From Symmetrospora coprosmae (taxonomy: Eukaryota; Basidiomycota; Cystobasidiomycetes; Symmetrosporaceae), in the NCBI GenBank assembly GCA_008802785.1, contig VUYT01000001.1, positions 1,426,001 through 1,490,000 of the forward strand: a stretch of 64,000 nt of DNA, read 5' to 3'. Positions 41,541 through 52,951 of this stretch are shown here, piece after piece. Below the pieces are notes generated by a model. That model was given only the letters and a program-made list of their open reading frames with translations, ran no database searches and was not told the DNA's origin. A program made the position numbers and the translations under genes. Every line of letters starts with the position of its first letter. The stretch's first letter is position 1.

Positions 41541-44500
41541 TTAGGCCTTGACAGCAGGTGCGGCAGCGGCCTCGCTCTCGAGGGTCTTGGCCGGTGTGGC
41601 AGCGGTCGCATCCGATGCGGAAGCAGCTGGGGCGTCGCCCTGCTTCTTCTCCTCAGCAGCTGCCTCTGCACCATTGGGGTGAGTAGCGGCGGTCCTGGCC
41701 TTCGAAGGTGCTCGCTTGGGTGGGTCGGGCAGAGAGGCGGCCTTGGCTGCGCGAGAGGCCCAGCTGGATGCGGCAGCAGGCTTCGCGGATGGTGCAGATG
41801 CCTGAGGTACCTGAGCCGGCTGACTCGGTGCAGCGCTCTGAGCCGGTGCAGCTTCGTCCTTTCCGCTTACTGAGGCGCTAGCGGGTGACGAGGAAGCTGG
41901 CGCAGGAGTCGATGACTCCGCAGACGGTGCCGATCCATTTGCAGGCGCAGGCGTGCCGTTGGCGAGCGCGGGGAAGTCGTTTTCGCCGCCGGGGACACGC
42001 TGCGAGCGAGATACGTTATTGGGTCGACCGTGAGGATGCTGGCGGACAGGTGCAGGAGCTCGGTTGACGCCGTTTGGCATGGGGCCGTTAGGCTTCTGCT
42101 GAGCGGATGGAGAGGGTCTGTGACCTAGCGTAGGAGGAATGGGATTTGAGCGAGGTGCAGCCGCGGCGTTCCCATTCGGCTGAGAAGGCGCCGGCTGGGA
42201 GGAAGGCTGCTGTTCCGCGCTGGGAGAAGCGGCACCATTGACGGCTGGCTCAGCAGCTCCGTTGATCGGCGCTGCAGGGCTCGACTTTGCGGGTTGGCTC
42301 TGAGGTGCCAGGTTGGCCTGTCGAGGCATCTCGGAGATGAGCCTAGAGGAATGGACTTGCTGTCAGCTTCTTGTGGTCACGGCTTTTGTGACGGATGCGC
42401 CCTCACCTCTGCAGCTGCTCCTCAGGGTTGCCAAGGATACCAGGTCCGTCCTTCCTTACGAAAGGCGCCGTCTCGCCAGGGATACCATTCGCACGGGCGG
42501 GCTGCTGTTGCTGCGCTCCCGGGAACGGCCTGAATGCACCGTTCGCTCGGCCCTTGTATCCGTTTCCAGGGTCAACGTTCCCTTGCGGGTCGACAATCCG
42601 CATGTTGAGCACCTTGGCATCGCTCGTCATGCGCCCCTCCGCATCTCCGGGGATCGGGCGGGGCTGGTTTAGCTGGTGACCGAACGCGCACTTGTCACCG
42701 AATCGGCAGCTACCCTCTCCGAAGTAGCGGCAAGCGGGGAGCGGGCGAGATGGGTCGAAGTAGTGGCGGAGGAAGGGGCCCTTGCCGCCTGCAGGTCCTG
42801 GCGCACCCGGTCGGCCGACAGATGCATTCGGGGCAAAGCTGCGCTGCTGCTTGGCAGGTGCGCCGTGTCCGTTGACGAAGCCAGATGGACCGGCTTGCTG
42901 CGGCTTGAAGCCTTGTTGAGCGGGAAGGCTGCTCTGAGTAGAGGCGTCGACGGTGCCCGATGTGGCAACCTGGCCCGCAGGCAGTGGTGCATCGCTGCCG
43001 TTCGGGTTGCCGGTCTGGTACAGCGTGCGCATCTGCGCCGAAGATGTCCGCTCGTGCGTCTTGACTGCGGATGCGGCCTCTGCTGCCGGCTGTGCTGCCG
43101 ATGCATCCTGCTGCTGCTGCTGCTGGGATGGTGCGGCTTCCACTGCCAGAGATGCGCCCTCGCTGTCCGTTGGCGCAGTTGGCGAGGAAGGCTGGAATTT
43201 GCCAGTCTGCGTTGCCTGCACAGCCTTTCCAGCCTTCTTGCTAGCCGACTTGCTGCTCTTTGCGCTGCCGGACGAGCTGCTCTTCTTCATCTCGGTTGAA
43301 GCGGCAGGTGGGGAAGCAGGTGCGGCAGCGGCACCGTTGCCGTTCGCAGTGGGCTGCTGCTGAGACAAGCTTTGCGACTTGGGCGGGGAAGAAGAAGTTG
43401 GTTGCTGCTGCTGGAAGTGGTGTGGCGCGCCATACGAAGATCCGTACTGCTGGGCCTGGCTCGACTGGGGGTAGTACGGGCCGCCGTATCCCATCTGTTG
43501 CGGGACATACTGCTGCTGCGCATACACGTTCGTGGGGTAGTGCTGCTGCTGCTGCTGCTGCGATGGGTGGTAGGTCGGGTAGCCGCCATAGTACGACACG
43601 GCCTGCTGCTGCGGGTGGTGCGGGATGAACTGAAGCGGCGAGGAAGTAGCGCCGTACTGCGACTGCAGGAGGTTGAAGTCACCTCCTTGCTGGCTGGGGT
43701 CACCGTAGCCATTTGCATACAGCATCTGCGGGTACGGCTGGGCCTGCGGGTACCCGGCAGAGTAGTCGTACATTTGCTGCTGCTGCTGCTGGTGCGCCTG
43801 AGCATCGCTGTACTCGTAGCCATTGCCATTGGCGTATCCACCGTTGACAGCATGGTGTGCGCTGCCATTCCCGTTGGTGGACGCGTTGGTCGTTGCAGGA
43901 GCAGCCTCCTCCGTCGTCGTCGTCGAAGATAGGGGCAGCCCGCCGGCAGGGGCAGCCGAGGCAGCGGAAGGAGAAGGAGGGTGGAAGAAGATGCAGGCAG
44001 AGCCGTACGTGCACTTGGGGAAGAAGCGGCAGGGGATGGTGCGCGCAACCTCGGGTGGTGGCAGGTAGGCGGCTACATGCAGCACAGACGGGCATTGTTG
44101 TGTGTACATGTGTCAGTTGCTTTCTCGTTCATGCACGCATCCCGACGCAAAAACGTGACCTGTGTCGACGCCAGAGAGAAAGAAGCACGACTCACCCCGA
44201 GTGCTGGCACCTGCAGCCTGGCTGCTCCCGCTGTCCGAAGAGTGACCATTGCCATTGCCGTTGGTCGCTGCTGCAGCTCCGTCCTCCTGCTCGCCCTTTG
44301 CCGCCTCCTTCAGGTTGGCAATGTGCTCCTGCGGATCCAGAGCTCCGAGAGGAAGCTGCTCCACCACCTTGGGCGACGACGCGACGGTTCCGACCATGCT
44401 GGCAATCAAATCTGAGGACGTGTTCCTTCCGACTGCGCTGCTCTGCTGCTGTGCCTCCGTGCTGTCGACGCTGCCTTGCTTCTCTTGACGCGACCCGCAG

Positions 44501-44603
44501 GAGCTCAACTGGCCTGCAGCCACCCCCTAACCTCCTCGGCGCCGAACTCGCCCGAAATTTGAAGCGCACGAAAGTCTTCCCCGCGGGCGCGTTTGCAAGT
44601 CAT
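41541..44603 (-). CDS. CCCH-type zinc-finger, Gln-rich RNA-binding protein
   Basis: Probably a cytoplasmic or nuclear RNA-binding regulator. Two CCCH fingers are clear: PCRFFPKCTYGSACIFFHPP (C-x5-C-x5-C-x3-H) and ACRYFGEGSCRFGDKCAFGH (C-x6-C-x5-C-x3-H). About 300 residues of Gln-, Tyr- and Pro-rich low-complexity sequence, prone to phase separation, lie between them. The tail has EQLQRLISEMPRQANLAPQS and an FPALANG motif, and ends APAVKA. The N-terminal region has PLGALDPQEHIANLKE. The start is uncertain: the frame around 44523 opens without an ATG. An ATG at 44603 (MTCKRARGEDFRALQISGEF) could be spliced in, giving a PWI-like start, or translation may begin further in. The spacing recalls fungal proteins annotated only as CCCH zinc-finger proteins. 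Confidence 0.8.
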
Positions 44604-44923
44604 AGAAAATGAAACAAGAGCTCGGGAAGAAGGGGCGTGCGTAACTCGCACGATAACGACTCTTCATGGTCATGCGTCATATAAAGCATTGCGTTCTGGC
44701 CGATCGCAGCATCGCCAGGTCAGTGGCTTGTCCGGAACCTTCCGCCGACTGGATGTCCGGCAACCCGGCCGGTTAAGGTAGAGCGATCGTGTCTCTAAGC
44801 AGAGCGTCAGTGGTCTGCGTCAGGATCGCATCTCTGAACCCCAGACTCCGCAGTCCTGTGCTTGCCATGTATGCATTACCCGGTTACATCAGCGCATCGA
44901 GCACTGAAACGCCATCCACCCAT
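44604..44923. other. Promoter region of the CCCH gene and 3' end of eIF3m
   Basis: About 320 bases between two tandem minus-strand genes. Apart from the uncertain first CCCH exon at its edge, nothing else was seen. Confidence 0.35.
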
Positions 44924-46607
44924 CTAGACAACCTCGACGATCTCCTGCTGACGCTGCTGCTGCTGGTGTGCTGCGCTGTGCAGCGACTGCGCATCGTGTG
45001 TCTGCTGGCCCCTCGTCGACGGGTGCGGTCCGACGGCGCGTCCGACAGTCTCGAGGATGTTGCCGATGCTCGCTTTCCATGCCTCGAGCCGCGTCTGAAG
45101 CGTCTTCCACTGCTCGGCCTCGAAGCGCCGCGGCGTCGCGCGGATGATGGAGACAGAGTTGCTGGGCTGGTGCAGGCGGGCAGTGAGCAGCTTGGCTCGG
45201 ATGGCTGCGCGCGACCGTGTCAGCTCCTTCTCCATTGTCAAGCAATGCCCAATGAAGTAGCACTGACTGGCAATGATCCACGACTCGACCTCCATTGCCT
45301 GCTCCTCCTCGTCGCCGGATGTTTGCAGGCCAAGCGCGGTCGCAACCTCCTCGTACGAGACGTCTTGCCCGACCTTCGTGCTCGCAAAGTCGGCGAGGAG
45401 GACGTATTGCAGCTTTTCCGTGAGCTTTGCCTGGTCGAGCGGCGCAGGGAGGTCCGGAACGCTGCTGAGGTCCTTCAGCCCGCCGTTGAGGAAGATCTCG
45501 CGGAGCTGGACGAGCGAGGACGATGATGATGGGACGGGCAAGGCCTCGACGTCGAACACGGTGGAAGAGACGAGCGTGTACAGCAGCAGCTTGCTCTTGA
45601 GCTCGTCACTCGTGTTGGCGTTCGTGTAGTCGAGCAAAAGCCGCCGGACGAGCTCGCCTGCCTCTTCCTTGTCGGACGCAGATTCGAGCGCCTCGACAAA
45701 CGGCAAGAGGTACTGGTCGGCCCCTTCGCTGATGTTCCATTCGCTGGTGAGCCATGTGGGGAGAGCAGAGACTGCACCGCGCAGAAGGGAAAGATCGTCG
45801 GATGCTGCTGCCAGCTTGAAGAGGTTGAGCAGGATGGCTGACCGGGTGGCCGCGCTCGTTGATTCGGGGAGAGAGTTGAAGAGGGAGGAGAGACTGCGTG
45901 AATCGATCGTAGGATGCAATCAGCTAAGATTCCATGTAGCACTCTCGGAGGACTTGACATACGCAGAGTAGCGGGCAGACAGGGTGGCGGAGCTCTCGCT
46001 GGAGGCAGCCTTCGAGGCGGCTGCAGAGAGCTGAACAAGCGAGTCCTCGACCTCCTTGTTGTCTTCAAGGTGTGCGTTCACGAGAGCTGCAGCCAGGTTG
46101 ACAAAGCCCTCGAGGTCTGCGTGTCGGCGCGTGTGCAGGATCAGGGCGGTCGAGCCGAGCAGGGTGGGAGACGAGGATCAGCTCAGACACACAGCATACC
46201 AACAGCAGAGCAGCGTCCACGCACCCCTTGCCTCGACGCCCTGGTACAGGCCCTTCTCGCTGACGAGGGCCAGCAAGCTGCGGACGACATCGCTCCTCGC
46301 CTGCTTGCTGCCATTGTCACCCGACGCCGCCTGAGCCTGCTCGACGAGCTTCTCAGCGGCGGGTCTGTTCTCCTTGTTGGATACAGAGAGGTGGTTGGCG
46401 AGCTCGGCGACCTGCAACGTTTCGTAGATGCCTCTTCAGCTGCTGTCCTGTCCTGGCCTGTTCTCGCGCAGCCCAAATTTCCCGGCGGCAGGCGACAGTA
46501 AAGACGGGCCCAGGCCTCACCTGGTTGACGAGGTCGGGCTCGATGATGATGTTCCATGAGCTGCCGCTCGCCGTCGTCCACTGGTTGCCAGAGAATACGC
46601 CCGTCAT
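44924..46607 (-). CDS. Eukaryotic translation initiation factor 3 subunit M
   Basis: A PCI-domain subunit of the eIF3 complex that recruits mRNA to the 40S ribosome. The start MTGVFSGNQWTTASG at 46607 is followed by EPDLVNQVAELANHLSVSNK after one intron. The N-terminal helical repeats include SLSSLFNSLPESTSAATRSA and SALPTWLTSEWNISEG. The PCI/winged-helix end reads VGQDVSYEEVATALGL, then VESWIIAAIRAKLLTARLHQ across an intron with donor GTCAGT, then RATPRRFEAEQWKTLQTRLE and a final helix WKASIGNILETV. The extra Gln/His-rich tail (QQQQRQQEIVEVV) is longer than usual. CSN7 is the closest alternative, but the RATTREF-like segment followed by W-x-LxxRL fits eIF3m. About five introns are present. 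Confidence 0.9.
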
Positions 46608-47070
46608 CTTGCAATGATGCTGTTGCTGTGTGCTGCGAGAGGGCAAGCAGGAGGCGGCGGCCCAGGGCTGCACCAGGGTCTGCTCTGTTCCGACCGACAA
46701 AGAGCCTTGCAAAGGGCCGCGATATAGTCTACTCTGTACAGCCAACCATCAATCGCACCACAGCAGCACTTCTTTCGCTCCCACTCAGGCATCCTCCCTG
46801 TGCTCGCCCTACTGACAATGACTGACACTGCGGCCACGCCAGAAAGCACTTGAGAAGCCTCGACGAGCAGCTCAGCGTACCGCTCTCGGCCGCTGCGCTC
46901 TGCGATACTGTCTTCCACAAGCGTACGGCTTGGAACCACGACTAATATACGGGAAACTACATCTACAACACGGTCCCCCTTGCCCCAGATGACCAGAGAT
47001 GCTTGAAGAATCGCACGAGCCCTGAAGTTTCAAGCCGCCGCCGATCTCACCCTATATATTGCCGGCTGGA
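46608..47070. other. Intergenic region between eIF3m and the secreted-protein cluster
   Basis: About 460 bases holding the eIF3m promoter and the 3' end of the first secreted-protein gene. No supported gene. Confidence 0.35.
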
Positions 47071-47654
47071 TCACCACGGCGTACTGTGCACATTGGCGCG
47101 CACTCCACGAGCGAGATTCCGACGCCTCCGCTGGGCGAGCTGGGAGGCGCCCGCGCCTGGGACGGACGGGTCGACCTCTGGCTCCGGGTCGGCGCTGACA
47201 ACCTTGGTATAGATGTAGCGGTTGGCAGGGACCGTGTACGTCTGCCCCTCCCAGTAAAGGAGGCGATGGCAGCCCGTCTGCCCTGCTTCGACCGGCTGAT
47301 CGGTGACGGCCATGATGCAGTCTAATGGAGGCCAAGGCAGCACACTGGGCCAACTACATACACTACCGGAGACAGCCTAGGTGGCCAAAACTTACACGCC
47401 TCCGATGTGCAATAGTCCAGACACTGCTGAGTCGAAAGCGTCGTCTGCTGACTCTGTTATGGATAGGCCCGCAGCATGCGTCTTCAGCTCCTGGGCTGCT
47501 CTGACGAGCGTAATCTCATTAGACCCACAACCGCATACGCGTTCGCGATCTCTCCGCCGTTGGGAGCCGCCTCAAAAGTGTATGTCACGGCGGCCTTGGC
47601 GAGAAGAGGCGCGATGGCTAGGACGGCCGCCAGAGTAGCCGTGCTACTGTGCAT
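47071..47654 (-). CDS. Small secreted four-cysteine protein, paralog A
   Basis: A candidate extracellular or effector-like protein of unknown function. A signal peptide is clear (MHSSTATLAAVLAIAPLLAK, then AA). The mature protein starts VTYTFEAAPNGGEIANAYAV. Three exons join in phase. After the second come the Cys residues CLDYC, YCIMAVTD and GQTGCHRLLYW, spaced C-x3-C-x5-C-x14-C, then YTVPANRYIYTKVVSADP and the C-terminal GASQLAQRRRRNLARG. It is paralogous to the gene at 48833-49382: APNGG, C-x3-C, VPAN..IYTK and GASQLA-x-RRRR align in order. The basic RRRR run could be a Kex2-type processing site. It lies in tandem, same strand, with two other secreted-protein candidates. Confidence 0.8.
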
Positions 47655-48121
47655 GGCTGAGTCGAGATGAAGGTCACTACGGTAGTAGCCGCGGGGAGCT
47701 ATGAATCGGAGTGGACTAGGTGGCCCCTGTCACGAGGGTCTGGTGATGGCTTAACGAGTGTGTTCGAAGAGAGAGAGTGTCTAAACGAGTGTGAGTACTT
47801 CTGGTATTTGGAGCAGGCCGGGATAAGAAAGCGGGCGAAGCAGAGGAGACCTGCAATGGGGATTGCAGCGAACCCGACCGCGTTGCAGATTGTTCACGCT
47901 TCGACAGAGATCCCCGGATGACAAAACACGCATCCCACAACAACAAACGGAATGTCCGAAGCGGTGTTGCGGCTCATCATGGTGTCCGTCAGAGTCGATG
48001 TGTCGGAAAAACTGACCTCCCGCTCATCTGCGCCTTTGTTGCGTGCATGCCTTCGAGGCATGTACTGTAGATGTTGATGAGGCCATATGCGCATCCATGC
48101 AGCCGGCCGGGATGTTCGGCC
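47655..48121. other. Intergenic region in the secreted-protein cluster
   Basis: About 470 bases upstream of paralog A. Short open frames are present but none has a signal peptide or recognisable motif. Confidence 0.3.
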
Positions 48122-48601
48122 TCACGACAGCTGCAGTTTGACACGCACGACATGCTGTCGATCCTGTTTGAGTTTCGTCGATACCGGTACCGGAGTCGTG
48201 CCTGGATGCGTATGTATGTAGCCATCTCTTCGCGATCGGCCTCCGAAATAGTTGAGCAGCCTGCTGCAGCGACTGTACCTGAGCAGCACTGGGTTCATCG
48301 GCGCGATGCAAGCTTCGGGAGAGGCCCTTGTGTCGGTCCCAGTAGTATGTAGGCACTCACGACCTGGCGTTAGAGAGTCCGCTAGCCGGTCTTGCAACAC
48401 GAATCAGTCTAGACGCAAGGCAACTGCAAGGTCAGAAAGCTCAGGTATACTGTAGTAGAAGAGATTGCGTGCATTGAGGCTCATCGCCGAGCCACAGCCT
48501 CCGTACCAGTCTTCAGAAAGGATGGACGGGGGAGCTTGCGAGCTACGGCTTGAAACAACAACGAAGACGCATAGGGAGAGATGAGGGAGTAGTCTGAGCA
48601 T
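48122..48601 (-). CDS. Possible third small secreted protein
   Basis: Low-confidence call. The frame from 48601 begins with a strong signal-like sequence (MLRLLPHLSLCVFVVVSSRS) and continues SILSEDWYGGCGSAMSLNAR, then NLFYY. A donor GTATAC followed by an acceptor ACGCCAG (about 48451 to 48365) would lead to SRECLHTTGTDTRASPEACI and a stop at 48122, giving about 130 residues with six or so cysteines. It does not share the motifs of its two neighbours. It could equally be a short single-exon peptide of 65 residues ending at 48404. Orientation and spacing fit a cluster of secreted proteins. Confidence 0.4.
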
Positions 48602-48832
48602 GTAGCAAGGGTCCAGGGAAAGCGGAGCACTGCTGGCTGAATGGGAGAGGGAGTGCGCGTGTGCTAGTAGATGCGTGGTTGTCCCCCCTTCCTCCTATTC
48701 ATCCTTGAAAGCCAGTGTCCAGCGAGATGAGAAAGAGTCGAAGCCAGGTATGCGGGAGTGGAGGGTGCTGCGTGCGGTCGATGACGAGGCTAGGAGTGAA
48801 GCTCCACGCGTGCCATCGGGGCAGCAGCGCGT

Positions 48833-49382
48833 CTACCACTGGGCCTCCTCGAGGGCGTTGGCGTGGAAGGCCAGAGCGCGGCGCCTTCGGCGGGTAGCGA
48901 GCTGGGAAGCTCCCGGGGCCGGGTTCTCATCGACGACGAGCGTCTTGGTGTAGATGACCGAGTTGGCCGGGACGACAAAGATCTCGCCAGTGCTGGGGAT
49001 GATGAAGTCGCACACGGCGGCGTCGGTCTGGAAGACGATGACGTTGCAGACTGGGAGCAGCGACAGCAGGGGATCAGTCCACGAACAGACACTCCAATCA
49101 ACGTGGAAAAGTGCTCACGGGTATCGGCGGTGCAGGCCTCCTGGCAGGTAGAGACGGTGGCGTCCTCGATGGTCCTCTGTAGAAGGGCAGGGGAAAGCAA
49201 AGATCAGGATCGGTCGTGCCGTATGAAATAGGCAGCAAAGGCAGACGCACGTAGGAGATCGAGTTGGCGTAGTTGCCTCCGTTCGGGGCGTCCTCGACAG
49301 TGTAGACGACAGACTGGGCCTTGGCGAGGAGAGGGACAACGGCGAGGACGGCGGCGGCGACGGTGGCAGCGGAGAAGTGCAT
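48833..49382 (-). CDS. Small secreted four-cysteine protein, paralog B
   Basis: Paralog of the gene at 47071-47654. Signal peptide MHFSAATVAAAVLAVVPLLA; mature start near AQSVVYTVEDAPNGGNYANS. Exon 2 encodes RTIEDATVSTCQEACTADT. Exon 3 has LCNVIVFQTDAAVCDFI, then FVVPANSVIYTKTLVVDE, GASQLATRRRRRALAFHANA and the end EEAQW. Cysteines are spaced C-x3-C-x5-C-x10-C. Intron positions match those of paralog A, so a tandem duplication is the simplest origin. A TATAAAT on the minus strand at 49542-49548, about 160 bp upstream, is the likelier core promoter; the TATAAATA at 49391-49398 is too close to the ATG. A CT-rich tract lies between. Confidence 0.82.
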
Positions 49383-50727
49383 GTTGGCTAGTATTTATAG
49401 GTAGGGTCGGGAGAGGGAAGGGGGAAAGCTTCTTGTGTAAAGAGTGTGGGGTGTTTGTTAACGAATGTGGGTGTCGAGAGCTGTTGGTTGCTTTGGATGG
49501 GAAAGGAAGAAGAGAGAGAGAGAGAGGAGGAGGACGGCAAGAGATTTATACGGACGACGACGCGGGCAGCGCGCAGCAGGGGTGGCGCCAGAGAGAGAGT
49601 TGGCCGAGTGTGTTGTGTTGTTTCTTCCCTTCCAAGTCGCCCTGCATTTGGCCTGACGTGGAGAAGTCGCGCGCGCCTCTCAGGCACGCCCGGAGACGCG
49701 TCGCCTGGCGCAGGCTGGCCTTTTGCCTTCTCGCCCTCGCGGCATGCGACCAGCGACTCTGCATGAAGCGCAACGTCGCTAGCGGCATTCCGCATCATGC
49801 AGAGAAGGCGACGTAAGTTGTGCGTGAAGCGCTTCTGCTGTTGATGAGGAAGACCGGCGGTGCGCTGCTGTTCTCGCAGGCTGCGAGAGCCCCGGCAACA
49901 CGTGCCGCCTGCACTGGGCTGCTGTCGTCGCAAGCGTGGCAGCAGAGGGCGAGCGACAGCGTGAACGAGCGTCTCGTCTGGGTCCACGAGATCCTCTCTG
50001 CTGCAGCTCCACTCATTCAGCGACGAGGTGGCCCTCATTGAGACTTGGTTCGCCCCGCCGGAGATGCGAGGACCGCATGCCTCGACTCATGGCGCTTGCC
50101 GGACCTTATCGGCCAGCGGGCATGCAGGGTCAGAAAAGCGAGGACAGCGAGTTGTCGTCATCATCATCGACAACTGCGAGCTCCCTGATGGTCATGATCG
50201 TCGTTTGCCCCTGCAGCCTGTTGCGCTTGCCGTCGAGGACGGGCCGCTGTGAACCGCTCGGCTGTTGTGACGGTTCCGGTTCCTGCAGGACGATGCACCA
50301 CCGCCAGAACCGCAAGAGCAGCAGCAGTCAGTCAGTCAGTCTCGAGACTCCATTAGAAGGAGTGTGCTGTGGAAGCTGGGCCAGGCGCGGTCCGACGAGA
50401 GCACGCAGGACCACGAGAGCAGGTGGAGACGCTGAGGGTGGCAGGCGGGCTGCACAATCGGCGGCGGAGGGCGAGGAAGGCTATAGCTGGACAATGCTAC
50501 ACCGGCGTGTGCCGTGAGCAACTAGAGCCTCCTGCTGCGCTCCATGTAACGTATTCATTTCGCTGCTGTCATCTGCTGGGCTTGCTGCCGCCACCGCAAC
50601 CCTCGCCCGTTGTCCCTGTCCACAGGAGGTGGCCCCTTTGCCCTCTGGACTGCATCGTCATTGTCTCGCTCGAGCAGCTTGTCAGCAGTACTTGACCACT
50701 TCTAGCTCAGCTAAGGCACAGCACAAC
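49383..50727. other. Long intergenic region upstream of paralog B and GDI
   Basis: About 1.34 kb between divergent genes, the longest gene-free stretch here. It contains an AG/CT microsatellite-like tract (about 49508-49532) and the TATA elements noted for paralog B. Frames of 60-216 codons exist on both strands but look compositional and lack domains or splice support. Confidence 0.4.
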
Positions 50728-52647
50728 ATGGATGAGGAGTACGATGTCATCGTCCTCGGGACTGGCCTGACGGGTGAGTGACTGCACTGCGGCCGGCGTC
50801 ATCGTCACGGGGCCAGCCAGCGTAGGAGTGAGGGCGGCGGGGCAGGGCTGCAGACCGTACGAGTGGCGTACCATGGCGCGTCAGCGAGCAGGTGCCCTCC
50901 GTCCCAGCATCCGGCTCTCCCTGCGGACCTGCCTGCTGGTGTGCTCCTGCCAGGCCTGCCTCCTGCGTCTCGCGAAAAGGGGGCGATCTCCAGGCAGGTA
51001 GAGACCGCGACGCAAACACGCTGACGCTTCAGCCGCTTCCGCTGCACTTTTTCAGAGTGCATCCTCTCTGGTCTTCTCTCTGTCGAGGGCAAGAAGGTCC
51101 TCCACATTGACCGGTGAGTCGCAGTCGTGTGCGCCACGTCAAGGCCGGTGACGGTTATAGACCCGGACCATCTGACCGTGCTCGACATGCCTACAGCAAC
51201 GACTACTATGGCGCCGAGTCGGCCTCGCTCAATCTCACGCAGCTCTACGCAAAGTTCCGGCCGGGCGTCGCCGTCCCCACCAACCTCGGGCGCGACCGCG
51301 ATTTCGCGATTGACCTCATTCCCAAATTCATGATGGCTACGGGAGAGCTCGTCCGCATGCTCGTCCACACGGACGTCACGCGCTACATGGAGTACAAGCA
51401 GATCGCGGGGTCCTACGTCTACCGCGATGGCCGAGTCAGCAAGGTCCCGGCGACCGAGATGGAGGCTGTCAAATCGTCCCTCATGGGTCTGTTCGAGAAG
51501 CGACGCATGCGCAACTTTTTCCTCTGGATTCAGGGTGGGTTGCGTTATCGACTCTCAGCGTTCATCGAGCACGCTCTGATGCCTCCGCTTGTGTCGCGCC
51601 CCCGCAGGCTACCAGGACGGCAACCCGTCAACGCACCAGGGCGTCGACATGGACAAGACCTCCATGCAAGAGGTCTACACCAAGTTCGGCCTCGAGGTCG
51701 GCACGCAGGACTTTATCGGGCACGCTATGGCGCTGTACCAGGATGATCACTACAAGCGGCAGCCAGCGCGCGAGACGTACAACCGCATTATGCTGTATAC
51801 GTCGTCCGTGGCGCGGTACGGCAAGTCGCCGTACATCTACCCGCTGTACGGCCTCGGTGAGCTGCCTCAGGGCTTTGCGCGCCTGTCAGCCATCTATGGT
51901 GGCACGTACATGCTCGACAAGCCCGTCGACGAGATTGTCTACAACGCCGAGGGGCAGTTTGAGGGTGTCCGCTCGGGAGACGAGACTGTCAAAGCAAAGA
52001 TGGTCATTGGCGACCCGTCGTACTTCCTCGAGGACAAGAAGGAGGAGCGCGTCATTGAGGAGGCCAAGGTCGTCCGAGCCATCTGCTTCCTCAAGCACCC
52101 CATTCCGAATACAGACGAGAGCAACTCGGTCCAGCTCATCATTCCCCAGAACCAGGTCGGGCGGAAGAACGGTGGGCCTTCGCAAGGCAAAGCATAGACC
52201 TTGTTCAGTGGACTGAGTGGCTTTCTGTTTGGTGCAGACATCTACATTGCCGAGGTCTCGGCACAGCACAATGTCGTGCCGAAGGACATGTACGTCGCGA
52301 TGGTGTCGACGATTGTCGAGACGTCGACGCCAGAGCGCGAGCTCGAGGCCGGCCTGAAGCTGCTCGGCCCGATTGCCGACAAGTGGGTCCATGCTTGTTG
52401 CCAGAGGCACCTTCTTGCTTCACAGCTGACCGCGGGCGCCTTCGTTTCCTTCAGGTTCGTTAGCATTTCGCCCATCTACGCCCCTGCCTCTTCCGGAACA
52501 CGCGACAATGTCTACGTCACGCGCTCGTACGATGCCACGTCTCACTTCGAGACGGTGACGGACGACGTCAAGGACGTATGGAGGAGATGCATGAAGCAGG
52601 AGCTCGAGCTCAAGAAGCGTGAGAGCGAGCTCGAGGCAGCTGCGTGA
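50728..52647 (+). CDS. GDI1: Rab GDP-dissociation inhibitor (GDI1)
   Basis: Extracts GDP-bound, prenylated Rab GTPases from membranes and recycles them in the cytosol. The start [20 protein letters not shown] matches the GDI/REP N-terminal nucleotide-fold motif. Next come LLSVEGKKVLHIDRNDYYGA, LNLTQLYAKFRPG and GSYVYRDGRVSKVPATEMEA, which form the Rab-binding platform. The segment NRIMLYTSSVARYGKSPYIY and LGELPQGFARLSAIYGGTYM is the mobile effector-loop region. The C-terminal part has DPSYF, VQLIIPQNQVGRKN, DIYIAEVSAQHNVVP and VTDDVKDVWRR. Six or so introns fall near the 5' end and near 52180, 52385. REP/Rab escort proteins are longer and have inserts absent here. Confidence 0.95.
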
Positions 52648-52951
52648 GCGAGTCAGGGTCTGCCCTTTTGCAAGACTGGTCGGCCTTTCCACCCTTTGCG
52701 CATATCATTCGTCGCTCCGCTTTCTCCATTCTGTGTGTGACCCCTTGTCTGCCAATACATGCCCATACTATGCGGTCCGCAATGCTCTGAATAATGCCTT
52801 CATGCTCCTTGCCGCCGTCACCAACCCCTATTTTCGAGTGCAAAAGCTGCGGCTAGGTGAGCATGACGGCTCGCTTGCCTCTACTGACCATCTAGGAAGC
52901 AGAGCAGAGTGCAGTCAGACAGCACACAGTCGCATACTCTACGCTGTCGCA

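Noticed and set aside
49388-50038. A 216-codon minus-strand open frame upstream of paralog B
   Set aside because: Composition is Arg/Ser/Pro-rich, there is no domain, and it overlaps the likely promoter with TATA and CT-rich elements; best explained by GC-rich chance openness.
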